From Microbulbifer agarilyticus (GTDB lineage: Bacteria; Pseudomonadota; Gammaproteobacteria; Pseudomonadales; Cellvibrionaceae), in the NCBI RefSeq assembly GCF_019800665.1, contig NZ_JAHVKO010000004.1, forward strand, positions 434,001 through 498,000: a stretch of DNA of 64,000 bases, given 5' to 3'. Of the stretch, positions 37,088 through 46,300 are shown piece after piece. The first letter of the stretch is position 1; each line of letters begins with the position of its first letter. The notes beneath the pieces are model-generated. The model was not told where the DNA came from and ran no database searches. It saw only the letters and a program-made list of their open reading frames with translations. The position numbers and the translations under genes were made by a program.

Positions 37088-38526
37088 AAGGCGTCCTCAA
37101 TGATCTGAAGGCTGTGCATGCACGCGGTAAACATTTCTTCACTGTGGGGAGCGGGCCCCCACAAGGCTGCGATAATTTCGGCGGTAGTTAACCCGGTTCG
37201 CTCGGCAAGTGACTGACCGACTTCGACTTGTCGATCCTCTGTGAGAGGGTTGGGCGCATGGGGTAGTATTTTTCCGAGAAGCTGCGATCGGACCTTTTCG
37301 AACTGTCTTCGGGCGGTGTGCTCACGCCAGTAGAAATAGCCACATGCGCGCACATGCTCCAGTAGCGAGCGACGCACTGGCGCACCCTCTGGATCCCGCG
37401 GACCAAAGCGACGGCTGCGGTTGGCAATCCATGCGAGTAGTGCAAGCCCCCCGGCAGTGAAAAATTCCAGCCAGTAGCGTCGAATTAATTCACCGAAGCC
37501 AAGAAAATGAGGGTGGGTGATCATCACCAGATTCTTGTGACCGACGAGATGTGCCAGGAAAAACCCGTGGTCGAATTCACCAATGCGTCGATTTTGCCAC
37601 AGACCATTGTCGGCCATCAGTGTGATCCGGCCGCGGCCGTACTCGAAAAATACCAGCGGTGACTGATGGTGCAACAGGTCGCTGTCATAGTCGGCGATAT
37701 CGTCAGGTTGCGCTGACGCCTGGCCAGCTTGCAGGGTTAGGTCTTGAAAAGTGACCCAGTGTAGCAACCCACCCTGCACGTCTGCTTCATCGCCCTGGGC
37801 CATCATCTCGTGGCTTAGCAGCAACTCTGGATCAAAATACAGGGAGTAACTGGTACCGCCATCACTGGTCAGATTAATCAGTCGTTCGGGATCGACTTCA
37901 GGGTTGCGCTTATCCTTGGCAACTGCGTCTTGCGTTGCTTCTACGCCGTCCTCGATGGGCGCAGTGTCTGACTTTTGCTTCTTCGATTTTTCAGCGAGCT
38001 TGCGGTTGTGGTCGTGCATTAATTCGCTGACCGTTTTCTCTTTTAGCGTCTTTGTTTCCTCTCCAAAAACTTCGCGCAAGCGCCAGTTGAAATAAAGGTC
38101 GGTATCCCCGTGCGTAACTTCCAGCCCGAGTAGATCAAGCAGTAAATTGCGTTCGCCGTCGGTGGTGAGCTGGTTGCTCACAACGATCGCCTGACCACCT
38201 CGTTCGACCCATTCAAGCAATTCCCAGAGCCGTTGCTCGTTGTAGATCAAGTTGCTATTTGCGAGAAACAGGACATCGTTGTCGTTGAGCGCCGGAAGCA
38301 CGGCGATATTGTCTGCCTGCCGGTGCGGAATACCGATGCGATCAAGAAATTTCTCTGCAGCAAGGTACGGGTTGCGACGTGCCTCAGAGCCGAATCCGCG
38401 ATCCACTTCCTCTGAGTAGTACTCAAAAAAATACAGGAACGCGGCTGCGCAAATGCCTAATATCAGCAGCGTCCACAGCAGGGCAGCACGGGCAAAACCA
38501 CGGGAACCTTTCATACGGGTGCTCAT
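37084..38526 (-). CDS. DUF4350 domain membrane protein
   Basis: The 480-residue protein has membrane helices near residues 13-30 and around 380. Between them lies a DUF4350-type domain: NPYLAAEKFLDRIGIPHR, then WVERGGQAIVVSNQLTTDGERN and, after a charged insert of about 60 residues (ASEKSKKQ-type, Lys/Asp-rich), YGRGRITLMADNGLWQNRRIG. The fold resembles a glutamine-amidotransferase-like module without an obvious catalytic Cys. Function unknown. It is a constant partner of MoxR/DUF58/DUF4129 genes and overlaps neighbours on both sides by 4 nt. Confidence 0.85.
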   Translation of the reverse strand: MSTRMKGSRGFARAALLWTLLILGICAAAFLYFFEYYSEEVDRGFGSEARRNPYLAAEKFLDRIGIPHRQADNIAVLPALNDNDVLFLANSNLIYNEQRLWELLEWVERGGQAIVVSNQLTTDGERNLLLDLLGLEVTHGDTDLYFNWRLREVFGEETKTLKEKTVSELMHDHNRKLAEKSKKQKSDTAPIEDGVEATQDAVAKDKRNPEVDPERLINLTSDGGTSYSLYFDPELLLSHEMMAQGDEADVQGGLLHWVTFQDLTLQAGQASAQPDDIADYDSDLLHHQSPLVFFEYGRGRITLMADNGLWQNRRIGEFDHGFFLAHLVGHKNLVMITHPHFLGFGELIRRYWLEFFTAGGLALLAWIANRSRRFGPRDPEGAPVRRSLLEHVRACGYFYWREHTARRQFEKVRSQLLGKILPHAPNPLTEDRQVEVGQSLAERTGLTTAEIIAALWGPAPHSEEMFTACMHSLQIIEDAL

Positions 38527-40157
38527 GCTTGCTCCCCCTGTACATCACTGTCTGTCGGCGTGGCAGAAAAACTGATGTGCCAGTCACGGCAAAGTGATTC
38601 GAGCAGTGGGGTTGCTGGAGCGCGGTGGGCGTAGGCCTGATGTTGCCAAACCTGCGTTAGGCGGCCGAAAAGCTGTACCAGTTTGGGCGTGATTTGCTTG
38701 TTTAGCCCTGACTCTTCATATACCAGTCGCGCACATTCCGCCTCTGTATGATGATCCTGAAAGGGGCAGTCATACCGATTGATAAGATGCGCCAGGCTCG
38801 CGCGATAAAGCAGGCTGATGGCTTCTCGTTGCTGGCCCCGCTCCCACAACGTTAATACCTCTGCGGTGACATCTTCCGGCAAGCTGTCACCGCGGACATC
38901 CAGTCCGAACAGTGTTTCTGGCCGCTGCGCCGGCGCATTGTCTGTGTACGTGCGCAACCCCAGTGCCTGGCGAATGTAGTTACGGCAATGCCATATCAGC
39001 CAGGCAACCAATGCCAGGGCAAGGGACCAGAGAATAACTTCAACGATACCTGCGAGCAGCGGGATCCAGGAGGCCTCGGTCTCTTCGCTTTCTTCGTCCC
39101 AGCCGAGCCCCTCGACCCACTCAATGATTGCGATGAGCCATTCGGGAAAGCGGTATTTACGTTCCTCGAAATCCTTGAGCCGCCAGCCGCGCACGGTTTC
39201 TTTTTCGTGGAATGCGTCATCGGCCATGACCTCATCGATCTGCTCCTCTGCTTGCGCTGGTGTTACCACATCAGCCAGAGCTGGCTGTGGCATGGCAAGG
39301 GGTAAACAAAGGATGAGTGCCAACAGGCAGCCAAGGGTGGTGTTTGCTGACGAAGACTTGCGCTGTGTCTGCGCTGGATCATTGTTTTCGTGTCGTGGAT
39401 GGTTGCGACTACCGCGCTTTGTCGTGAACCGCTCACGCAGCTTACGGAACTGGATTTCAACATCCCAAGCCTCGAGCTCCACCCTGCGACCGATATACAG
39501 CATAAAGCCACCGCAAACATAAAATGGTGCTACGGCAGCCATCACCAGAATGCTGGCGCCGTTGGCGAGCCACATGAAGAGCTGGTTGTCGCCTTGCATC
39601 AGAGGCAGCCAATCTACTTCAATCTGCTCCGGCAGCATCATATACACCAGCGCCCATAGGCCAACGCTCAAAATCAGCTCTACATGGGCACCGACAATAT
39701 GTAGCCAGCTGGCAGTGCCGGCGGTTTGTCGATGCAGGAGCGATTGGCGCGCTGTGCGCGCAGGACCTTTGGCTTGTTCGAGAACGGTGAGTGGCAAATC
39801 GAAACTGCGGGTGAAATTCAGTCGGCGCCAGCTGATCCATGACAGGGCGTCATGGCGGTTTGCGCGGAAAAACAACTTCAGCGCCTCCGGGAAACTATCC
39901 AGTTGCGCAAACAAATGCCGACTGGCCAGGAGAAGAGGTAGCCGCTCAAACATGGGTTTTAGCCACCAGACGACCAGCAGGGCCAGGTTTGGCCTGTCGG
40001 GAAAGATCAGCAACAGCAGAGAGAATACGGCTGCGGCAGGTATGAGCCACAGTGTCGCCAACAGCAGCCAGTGACGACGTGCCAGCAATATGCCGAGATC
40101 GACCGATTCCCAGTTGCTGCGTTGCCTCGCATGTACCACCAGTTGGTTCAGGTTCAC
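38523..40157 (-). CDS. DUF4129 domain membrane protein
   Basis: The 544-residue protein has an N-terminal membrane block (about 30-230, helices LLATLWLIPAAAVFSLLLL and FMWLANGASILVMAAVAPFYV). A central exported segment runs from about 275 to 360, another helix lies near 370-390, and a C-terminal DUF4129 domain is at about 450-525 (AISLLYRASLAHLINRYDC). In family members the DUF4129 domain is a small cytoplasmic helical unit. It overlaps both neighbours by 4 nt. Possibly a scaffold linking the MoxR ATPase to the membrane; this role is inferred only. Confidence 0.85.
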   Translation of the reverse strand: MNLNQLVVHARQRSNWESVDLGILLARRHWLLLATLWLIPAAAVFSLLLLIFPDRPNLALLVVWWLKPMFERLPLLLASRHLFAQLDSFPEALKLFFRANRHDALSWISWRRLNFTRSFDLPLTVLEQAKGPARTARQSLLHRQTAGTASWLHIVGAHVELILSVGLWALVYMMLPEQIEVDWLPLMQGDNQLFMWLANGASILVMAAVAPFYVCGGFMLYIGRRVELEAWDVEIQFRKLRERFTTKRGSRNHPRHENNDPAQTQRKSSSANTTLGCLLALILCLPLAMPQPALADVVTPAQAEEQIDEVMADDAFHEKETVRGWRLKDFEERKYRFPEWLIAIIEWVEGLGWDEESEETEASWIPLLAGIVEVILWSLALALVAWLIWHCRNYIRQALGLRTYTDNAPAQRPETLFGLDVRGDSLPEDVTAEVLTLWERGQQREAISLLYRASLAHLINRYDCPFQDHHTEAECARLVYEESGLNKQITPKLVQLFGRLTQVWQHQAYAHRAPATPLLESLCRDWHISFSATPTDSDVQGEQA

Positions 40158-41167
40158 CGCACGACCTCGCGGGAATCTGTATGGGTGCCTCGTCCAGCCA
40201 GCACACAGTAACTGATCACCAGCAACCAGAACAGCGCACCGACTGCCAGTTTCACTTCCATGCTAACCGTGGTGCTGGAGGACCAGAATGCCTCCAGGAA
40301 AGCGGCGATAACGAGCATCAGAAACGTACCGTACATGATCTTCATCGCATTACGTCCCGCCTGCTGCAACGCTGCCCGTCGACTGATATTACCCGGGTTA
40401 ACCAGCGAGTGGCCGAGCATCAGACCGGCGGCACCGGCAAACACGATAGCAGTTAGTTCAAATGCACCATGGCCGATAACGAAGGGATAAAAAGTTACCG
40501 CAAATCCGACCCGGGTAAGTTGACCAAATACAGCGCCCAGAAATACGCCGTTGAATACCAGGAAAAATATTGATCCGAGGCCAAAGACAATACCCGAGGC
40601 AAAAGTGCGAAAGGCAATTCCGATATTATTTTTGATGTAATAACCAAACATCAGCAAGTCGGAATCCGAGCCGCGTTCGCGACCCAGCACGCGGTTGGCG
40701 GGGTCGTACATGGCTTCGATTTGCAGCACCTGCTCCGGTGACATGACTGCATAAATCAGTGCATCGTTCCAGTAGCAGCCCAGCCCCATAACCAGTGCCG
40801 GAGCCAAGAATAGGCCGCAGGCGAGCCATACAAAACGCGCCTGCTCCCGCAAGGCGCAGGGAAAACCGCGAATAATAAAGTCCAGCCAGCGATTTTTATT
40901 GACCGACTGTTGCTGGTACACGCGTTGATGACAGGCCATCACCAGTTGATTCAGGCGTGTTACCAGGTAGCTGGTATATTGGCGTTCCTTGGCCATCGCA
41001 AGCTGTTGACAGAGGTCGCGATAGGCCGCGGGTAAATCGAATTGCTGAGGGGAATCGTCGGCGGAAGATTGTGTTTGCGGGATAGTATTTTTTTCATAGC
41101 CCGCAAGATAGTTTTCAATGCGTGCCCACAATGGGCTGTAGCGTTCCTCAAAGTCTTGCTGCTTCAT
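40154..41167 (-). CDS. Stage II sporulation protein M (SpoIIM) family membrane protein
   Basis: The 337-residue protein has a cytoplasmic N-terminal helix bundle (QQFDLPAAYRDLCQQLAMAKE, about 35-90) and about six membrane helices. The SpoIIM-like core is GIAFRTFASGIVFGLGSIFFLV, then FVIGHGAFELTAIVFAGAAG, containing the HGxxEL motif of the family. In Bacillus SpoIIM belongs to a complex remodelling peptidoglycan during engulfment. In non-sporulating bacteria it occurs with MoxR/DUF58/RDD genes, as here. It overlaps the RDD gene by 4 nt upstream and the DUF4129 gene by 4 nt downstream. Confidence 0.88.
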   Translation of the reverse strand: MKQQDFEERYSPLWARIENYLAGYEKNTIPQTQSSADDSPQQFDLPAAYRDLCQQLAMAKERQYTSYLVTRLNQLVMACHQRVYQQQSVNKNRWLDFIIRGFPCALREQARFVWLACGLFLAPALVMGLGCYWNDALIYAVMSPEQVLQIEAMYDPANRVLGRERGSDSDLLMFGYYIKNNIGIAFRTFASGIVFGLGSIFFLVFNGVFLGAVFGQLTRVGFAVTFYPFVIGHGAFELTAIVFAGAAGLMLGHSLVNPGNISRRAALQQAGRNAMKIMYGTFLMLVIAAFLEAFWSSSTTVSMEVKLAVGALFWLLVISYCVLAGRGTHTDSREVVR

Positions 41168-41958
41168 TGCGCTACGCCTTTATCCCGGGTATCGGCCGCT
41201 GCACCGGTCGCTGACTTCTGGCGGGTACCGAGTAACCAACGGCCGACACCATGTAAATAGCGAATACTCGCTTCTCCGCGATGCCCCGTGATTGGCTCTA
41301 ATATTTCGGCGAGCTCTTGCTGGCGTTCTTTACTGAGGGCGGTGCTACGCTCTGTAAGGCTAATAATCGCCTGTTGGTCTTGCAGTTTCAGACCTTTGGG
41401 TGGGGGCGCGGGTGGCACTTGTGGGAGGGCCACAGGTTTTGCTTCTTCCTGTCTATAGACAACCAGCGTGCCGGCAGCGTAGTCGCCAAGACGCTGGAAG
41501 TATCGGCTGGCACTCATACTGATCATTCCGGCGCAGTATCCAAATGGGAGAAAATCAGCAAAACGGAGCAGGTTGCGCATAATGGATGCGCCCCAGGAGA
41601 TGGGTGTCAGGTTGTCATTGACGACGGCGAGCGAAAACGCGCGTTTCCCCGGGGTTTGCCCACCGCGGAACATTTCAAAAAAAACCGGATAAAACCATTC
41701 CAGAATAAACGACCCGAGCAGCCAGAAGCCGACACCGGCCTTACCGGCGAAGGTGAGTGCGATACCCAGAATGACGAGAATAAGTGTGCGATATAAAAGA
41801 TCTACCGCATAGGCGAGTATGCGTGGAACCGGCCCTGCCACCTGTACACTCAAGTCGATACCTTCCGGAGTTTCGATTTGATACAGGGTGTCGAGCGGTG
41901 TTTCCGCAGCGGAACGGCTGGTAGAGGAGTCTGTAGAGCGGGCTGTAGAGGGGTGCAT
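41164..41958 (-). CDS. RDD family membrane protein
   Basis: The 264-residue protein has an RDD domain at about 35-165: VAGPVPRILAYAVDLLYRTLI (the R...D pair of the family), FEMFRGGQTPGKRAFSLAVVNDNLTPISW and a following helix. About three membrane helices are present, and a long charged C-terminal cytoplasmic tail. RDD proteins have been proposed as Na+/H+ antiporters or membrane organisers; the function here is unknown. It overlaps SpoIIM by 4 nt and is separated by 68 nt from the first gene of the chain. Confidence 0.88.
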   Translation of the reverse strand: MHPSTARSTDSSTSRSAAETPLDTLYQIETPEGIDLSVQVAGPVPRILAYAVDLLYRTLILVILGIALTFAGKAGVGFWLLGSFILEWFYPVFFEMFRGGQTPGKRAFSLAVVNDNLTPISWGASIMRNLLRFADFLPFGYCAGMISMSASRYFQRLGDYAAGTLVVYRQEEAKPVALPQVPPAPPPKGLKLQDQQAIISLTERSTALSKERQQELAEILEPITGHRGEASIRYLHGVGRWLLGTRQKSATGAAADTRDKGVAQ

Positions 41959-42026
41959 TGGTCGCTACAAAGTAAACGATTGAGACAGATCCGGCGGCAC
42001 CTGGTGCACCGCCGGAACTTCGGAAA

Positions 42027-42776
42027 TTAGATTTCCGGGTTGGTCTCGTGACCACCAAACATATTGCGATACAGGATGCCGTATGCGATACCCAGGGTTG
42101 GAATTGCCCAGATCAGGCCAATCAACAGTGCCAGGAAACCGGCGAAATACAGCAGGCAGAGGACGATCATAAAGCCAAAGATTGGGAACCAGTGCTTGGT
42201 CACCGCTTTACGGGAAACTTCCAGTGCCTGCCAAGGGCCGAGGTTTTTATCTACGATCAGCGGCATCATGAAGATGTAGCCTATCATCAGGTAGATACCA
42301 GGCAGGATGAGAAGGATAAAACCAAGTACAACAAGCAGGTACATAAGGATCATGCCCGCAGCCAGTGGCAGCGTCTTGTCGAAGTGAGCGAACACTTCGG
42401 TGCCCGAGACCTGCTCGTCGCGTGCGATCTTGATACCAATCATCATCAGGCCTGCGCCCAATGGCGCTGATGCAGCAACAATAATTACCTGTGAAAGAAT
42501 GGCGCCGAGCCCCTGATTGGCATCCGGGTTGGTCATGGATTGGCCAGTGATCAGGCTGGCTACCACGGTAATGGCGATGTAGGCGACGAAATACAGCAGT
42601 ACGCCGAGCCACACCGTGCCTTTACGGCCACTGGTTTTGGCCCAGGCTTCGCTCAGTGTCTCACCAATTGCCACCTGATAATCGCCGGCAAGTGCTTTGG
42701 GGATGGAGCCGTTGCCACCACTGGGTTCTTGGTCCCCCGACAGGTCCGCCTGTGGTGCGTTATAGATATCACTCAT
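42027..42776 (-). CDS. Multi-pass membrane protein heading the MoxR cluster
   Basis: The 249-residue protein has a hydrophilic N-terminus (about 50 residues) and about five or six membrane helices. The segment MPLIVDKNLGPWQALEVSRKAVTKHW is conserved in type (PxIVDK.LGPxxALExSRK) with DUF975-like/BPSS1780-like membrane proteins, a loose relationship. The function is unknown. It is likely the first gene of the MoxR transcription unit, since the gap to RDD is only 68 nt and no terminator is visible there. It is divergent from the DUF2939 gene. Confidence 0.7.
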   Translation of the reverse strand: MSDIYNAPQADLSGDQEPSGGNGSIPKALAGDYQVAIGETLSEAWAKTSGRKGTVWLGVLLYFVAYIAITVVASLITGQSMTNPDANQGLGAILSQVIIVAASAPLGAGLMMIGIKIARDEQVSGTEVFAHFDKTLPLAAGMILMYLLVVLGFILLILPGIYLMIGYIFMMPLIVDKNLGPWQALEVSRKAVTKHWFPIFGFMIVLCLLYFAGFLALLIGLIWAIPTLGIAYGILYRNMFGGHETNPEI

Positions 42777-42995
42777 GGTCGATATTCCTTAATCCAACAA
42801 TTTTTGTCATTTTTATTGGCCGGCGAACACAGTTGCGTGTTCTAACCCCTTGCCGGCAGAGCGGTGAGCAACAATAACACAGGATTGGCGCCGTAATCCT
42901 ACTTTGCCCCGCATTTGTAAGCGCCTGTAATTCGGCTGCACACAGAGCTAATATGAGCGAAATGCTGACTGAAATCTTGCGAGAGTTCATACCCG

Positions 42996-43607
42996 ATGGG
43001 GAAATGGTTACTGCGTAGCCTGTTGCTACTATCTGTCTTGATCATGTTTTATGTGGCCCTCCCCTGGTATTCCGCACACCAGCTTATTGAGGCCGCTCAG
43101 AACGAAGATGTCGCCAAGCTCGAACGCTATGTGGATTTTCCCCGGCTACGCGGCAACATCCGCACGCGGCTGCAGGACCAAATTCGTGAATCGATCAGTG
43201 ATGACTTGCCACCAGCGCTAGGTGATTTGTTTAAGGCCGGCGCGGAGCTGTTTGTTGGGCCGCTGCTGGAGCGGTTGATCAGCCCACAAGGGATCGTGCA
43301 ACTTGTCCAGGGGCAGAAGGACTGGCGCGAGTTCGAGCGAGAGCTGAGTGGCATGGGCGGGCGTGGCACGCCAGCGCCTTCCGCCAGTCAACGCCGTGCG
43401 CCGATAGAAGAAAGCGCAGCGACAGAGGCAGAGCGCGGTCATCACTGGCGCTTACACCACTGGTACTTTACCGGTATGAATACAGTAGAAGTGGTGTGTG
43501 GCAATCGCGACGACTTTGATCGCGTACTACTGCGCCTGCAGCGGAATGGACTGCGCTGGCAGCTGGTCGATATAGAACTGATAGACGAAGTACCCGGTGG
43601 AGAATAA
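42996..43607 (+). CDS. DUF2939 domain protein
   Basis: The 203-residue protein has one N-terminal membrane helix (about 7-22, LLLLSVLIMFYVALPWY). The DUF2939 motif is PWYSAHQLIEAAQNEDVAKLERYVDFPRLR, the usual start of this family, followed by a helical region and a C-terminal beta segment. It is probably an inner-membrane anchored periplasmic protein. The function is unknown. The next gene follows after only 2 nt, so the two are likely co-translated. Confidence 0.85.
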   Translation: MGKWLLRSLLLLSVLIMFYVALPWYSAHQLIEAAQNEDVAKLERYVDFPRLRGNIRTRLQDQIRESISDDLPPALGDLFKAGAELFVGPLLERLISPQGIVQLVQGQKDWREFERELSGMGGRGTPAPSASQRRAPIEESAATEAERGHHWRLHHWYFTGMNTVEVVCGNRDDFDRVLLRLQRNGLRWQLVDIELIDEVPGGE

Positions 43608-43609
43608 TC

Positions 43610-43999
43610 ATGGCTATTACTTTGGAAATGCACGAATCGTTGAACGTATTCGGTGATCCTTTAGTGCCGTGCAGCACAGATCCGTTAACTGGATTTTTTC
43701 GCGATGGGTGTTGCAACACGAATGATCAGGATCTGGGTTCGCACACGGTATGTGTCGAAGTGACAAAAGACTTCCTGACGTTTTCCGCGGAACGTGGTAA
43801 CGATCTCAGCACGCCGGTGGAGGAGTTTGGTTTTCCGGGGCTAAATCCAGGGGACCGCTGGTGTCTGTGTGCCGCCCGCTGGCTGGAAGCGCAGCAAGCC
43901 GAAATGGCCCCGCGTGTTTTTTTGCAGCGCACTCACGTAAAGGCGCTGGAAATCGTGCCAATGGAGGTGCTGCGTCGGTACGCGGTCGATTTGAATTAA
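43610..43999 (+). CDS. DUF2237 family protein
   Basis: The 129-residue protein matches DUF2237 over its whole length: FGDPLVPCSTDPLTGFFRDGCC, LGSHTVCVEVTKDFLTFS, GNDLSTPVEEFGFPGLNPGD and RWCLCAARWLEA. Six conserved Cys suggest metal or disulfide chemistry in this cytoplasmic family. The function is unknown. A strong GGAGAA ribosome site is present and it is translationally coupled to the DUF2939 gene. Confidence 0.93.
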   Translation: MAITLEMHESLNVFGDPLVPCSTDPLTGFFRDGCCNTNDQDLGSHTVCVEVTKDFLTFSAERGNDLSTPVEEFGFPGLNPGDRWCLCAARWLEAQQAEMAPRVFLQRTHVKALEIVPMEVLRRYAVDLN

Positions 44000-44116
44000 T
44001 CGCTGGAGCCAGCCTGGCGAGCCAGATAGTGCCCAAAATAACCTGGCAAGAGATGCGTGATATGGGCGGCTTGAGAAATGCACGTGAACAACGCCAGTGC
44101 AAGACGGTCATCCAAG

Positions 44117-44158
44117 AAAAAAGCGCTCTGAGGTAAGCCGTCCCGGCTTACCCAGAGC
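44117..44158 (-). terminator. Terminator of the LuxR pair (minus strand)
   Basis: On the minus strand GCTCTG, a nested 9-bp stem GGTAAGCCG / CGGCTTACC with a 3-nt loop, and CAGAGC are followed by GC and TTTTTT. It lies about 190 nt past the stop of the second LuxR gene, so the transcript would have a long 3' region. The 44,000-44,345 gap holds no other gene; it contains further GC-rich inverted repeats near 44222-44255. Confidence 0.8.
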
Positions 44159-44345
44159 CAGCCTTGCGGCTGTAACCAACTCACAGGATGAAAATTTGTT
44201 GGTGAGCGCGAAGTCCCTATCTAGGCCGCCGTTAATGCCGGCGTGCGGTCTGCTCAGAATTTAGAATGCGCCCATTCGCGGTGCCGGGCAATAGCCCATT
44301 CGGATCTATTTGCTGCAGTTTGCCCTTCACTGAATCCCTCTCAGC

Positions 44346-45167
44346 CTATATCAGGCCTTCGTTAAGACACTTCGAAACTAACTGTCCCGTCGTCTTGCAG
44401 CCGGATTTTTTTAGGATATTTTTGCGGTGATTTTTTACCGTATGCGCAGAAATTCCCAGTAATTCGCTGATGACAGCGCTTGTCTTTCCCTCCGCAAGCA
44501 GTTCCACAATTTCCAGTTCCCGCCGGGTGAAAAGTGACGGGGTGGCGAGGAAATGGTCAGGATTGTTGAAAACGTCAATATTGCGGTAGTTTTCCCCGCC
44601 ATGCAGATTCAGCAGCGAAAGCTTGCGGTTGCCCTGCTGGGCGAGGTGGCTGATGTCGGTGTGAATTCCCAGCGTACGGGCGACCCCAAACCGTTCATCG
44701 GTATCGAGAATAATGGCCTGATGATTGAACAGTCTGTAACTGCCATCGGCAACGCGCAGACGGCCGCTGTAGGATATTTTGAATTCCGTCACCCGCGCCA
44801 TGCCGATCTGGTTTTTTAAAATGGAAAATGCGGTTTCTTCGGCCTTGGCAACAAACGGAATATCCTCCGGGTGTCCCCGGTCAATCAATGATTCGATCGT
44901 GGTATTTTCAGGATCCAGCCCCAGAATCGTTTTGATTTCCGGGCTAACCAGCATGGGCTTGTCGAGATTGAGGAAATCCAGCACATAGTAATAACAGGGG
45001 CCGCTGCTGAAACTCGCACTGATAAAACGATCCAGCTCCAGTCTTTGCTGTGCCACATCCCGCCGGGCGAAAGAATTTGGAACCTTGCGCAACGCTCGGT
45101 AGATAGATTCCTTTGATTCGTGCGGTTCCCTCGATTCCTTCGGCGGCAGCGTGATGGGGAGATCCAT
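44346..45167 (-). CDS. LuxR-type regulator with PAS-like sensor domain (second of a pair)
   Basis: The 273-residue protein has an N-terminal charged region, a PAS-like domain at about 45-185 (PCYYYVLDFLNLDKPMLVSP, GHPEDIPFVAKAEE, YRLFNHQAIILDTD) and a GerE/LuxR helix-turn-helix at about 210-270 (FTRRELEIVELLAEGKTSAV, LGISAHTVKNHRKNILKK). It lacks a receiver or an acyl-homoserine-lactone domain. The ATG at 45167, sharing one base with the upstream stop, is preferred to a TTG at 45191. It is a paralogue of the upstream gene, probably controlling its own or envelope genes; the ligand is unknown. Confidence 0.85.
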   Translation of the reverse strand: MDLPITLPPKESREPHESKESIYRALRKVPNSFARRDVAQQRLELDRFISASFSSGPCYYYVLDFLNLDKPMLVSPEIKTILGLDPENTTIESLIDRGHPEDIPFVAKAEETAFSILKNQIGMARVTEFKISYSGRLRVADGSYRLFNHQAIILDTDERFGVARTLGIHTDISHLAQQGNRKLSLLNLHGGENYRNIDVFNNPDHFLATPSLFTRRELEIVELLAEGKTSAVISELLGISAHTVKNHRKNILKKSGCKTTGQLVSKCLNEGLI

Positions 45168-45964
45168 CAAATCACGCCTTCGCCCACGCAACTCGCCAGA
45201 AGCTGACTCATATTCTGGCAGCCCGCCTTTTTCAGAATACGCTTGCGATGGTTCTTGATGGTGTATTCCGATAGCGACAGGGCTTCGCCAATCTGGGCAC
45301 TGGTGAGCCCTTTTGAAACCAGGCGGATTACCGACAATTCACGTTCGGTAAAGCTCGGCCGATTGGGCTGCTCGGCCTTGGAGTGGTTATCCACCTCCAG
45401 ATTGAGAAAAGAGGGCTCCCCGTCCATACCAATCAGGGACAGGCGATAGTTGTTTTTCGTGGTCAGGTGGGAAATATCCGTATGTACGTTCAGTGCTTTA
45501 CTGACCCGGCCATGGTCGTCCGTATCCAATACTAAAGACTGGTGGTTGAACAGCCGGTATTCACCGCCTTTTACTCGAAAACGGAAACAGTAAGAGACCT
45601 TGTAGCTGGTGACCTTATCCATGCCGATACGCTCTTGCAGGAGGCGTATAGCGGTGGCCTCGGCGCTGGCGACAAAATCCATATCTTCTGGATGAATTTG
45701 GTCCAGGATCGATTGGAAGGACATGTCGCCGATTTTGAGATCGTGGACCTGTTCCACCAGCGGGCTTACATACACAAGCTCCTGGTCAAACAGGTCAAAC
45801 ACGTAATGGTAATGGGGGCCATTGCTGAACACGCGCCCAACCAGCTCGTCCATTGGCACCTTGCTCAGGTCGGTTTTGCTCTTGGCGAACACGTTGTCGC
45901 TCTGCTCCCAGACATCGGTGAGCAGACCCGTATCGGGTACTTTTTCTTTTTCTTCTATGGCCAT
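45167..45964 (-). CDS. LuxR-type regulator with PAS-like sensor domain (first of a pair)
   Basis: The 265-residue protein has a PAS-like domain at about 40-170 (FSNGPHYHYVFDLFDQELVYV, IHPEDMDFVASAEATA, EYRLFNHQSLVLDTDD) and a C-terminal LuxR helix-turn-helix (SFTERELSVIRLVSKGLTSA, LSLSEYTIKNHRKRILKK). The domain order and many residues agree with the next gene, so a tandem duplication is inferred. The ATG at 45964 (MAIEEKEKVPD) is preferred, with AAGGGA upstream; the frame continues 33 residues further without support. The inverted repeat at 46093-46119 is a possible operator. Confidence 0.85.
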   Translation of the reverse strand: MAIEEKEKVPDTGLLTDVWEQSDNVFAKSKTDLSKVPMDELVGRVFSNGPHYHYVFDLFDQELVYVSPLVEQVHDLKIGDMSFQSILDQIHPEDMDFVASAEATAIRLLQERIGMDKVTSYKVSYCFRFRVKGGEYRLFNHQSLVLDTDDHGRVSKALNVHTDISHLTTKNNYRLSLIGMDGEPSFLNLEVDNHSKAEQPNRPSFTERELSVIRLVSKGLTSAQIGEALSLSEYTIKNHRKRILKKAGCQNMSQLLASCVGEGVI

Positions 45965-46092
45965 TGTGGCTGTCCCTTTTACCTTCCCGCTAAACATCCC
46001 GGCGGTATCAACAACTGGCCTGCGGCGTGCCCGAAAACAATGCGCATAGCGCCGGGCGGCCAATCCAATACATTAGTGTGAACGTTGTCACA

Positions 46093-46119
46093 GTTCTGGT
46101 GGGACACTTGTACCAGAAC
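46093..46119. promoter_or_regulatory. Inverted repeat upstream of the LuxR pair
   Basis: Perfect 8-bp arms GTTCTGGT / ACCAGAAC are separated by 11 bp, about 130 bp upstream of the first LuxR start. The size and symmetry suit a dimeric regulator. The remainder of 45,965-46,360 contains no gene. Confidence 0.45.
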
Positions 46120-46300
46120 CTGCTCGTTTCTTGCAATGCTAATTGGTACTTAGGCAGAAAAAACGCTGTGGACTGTCAAAAAATACAGGAAAGTACGGAC
46201 GTGGCCTGAGCAAAAAGCGGGCAGGCAGAATGCACTAATTCGATGACGGGTGGGTAGCGGACGAATAGCAGGTGGGAATCAGGGACGATAAAGAGGGTTG

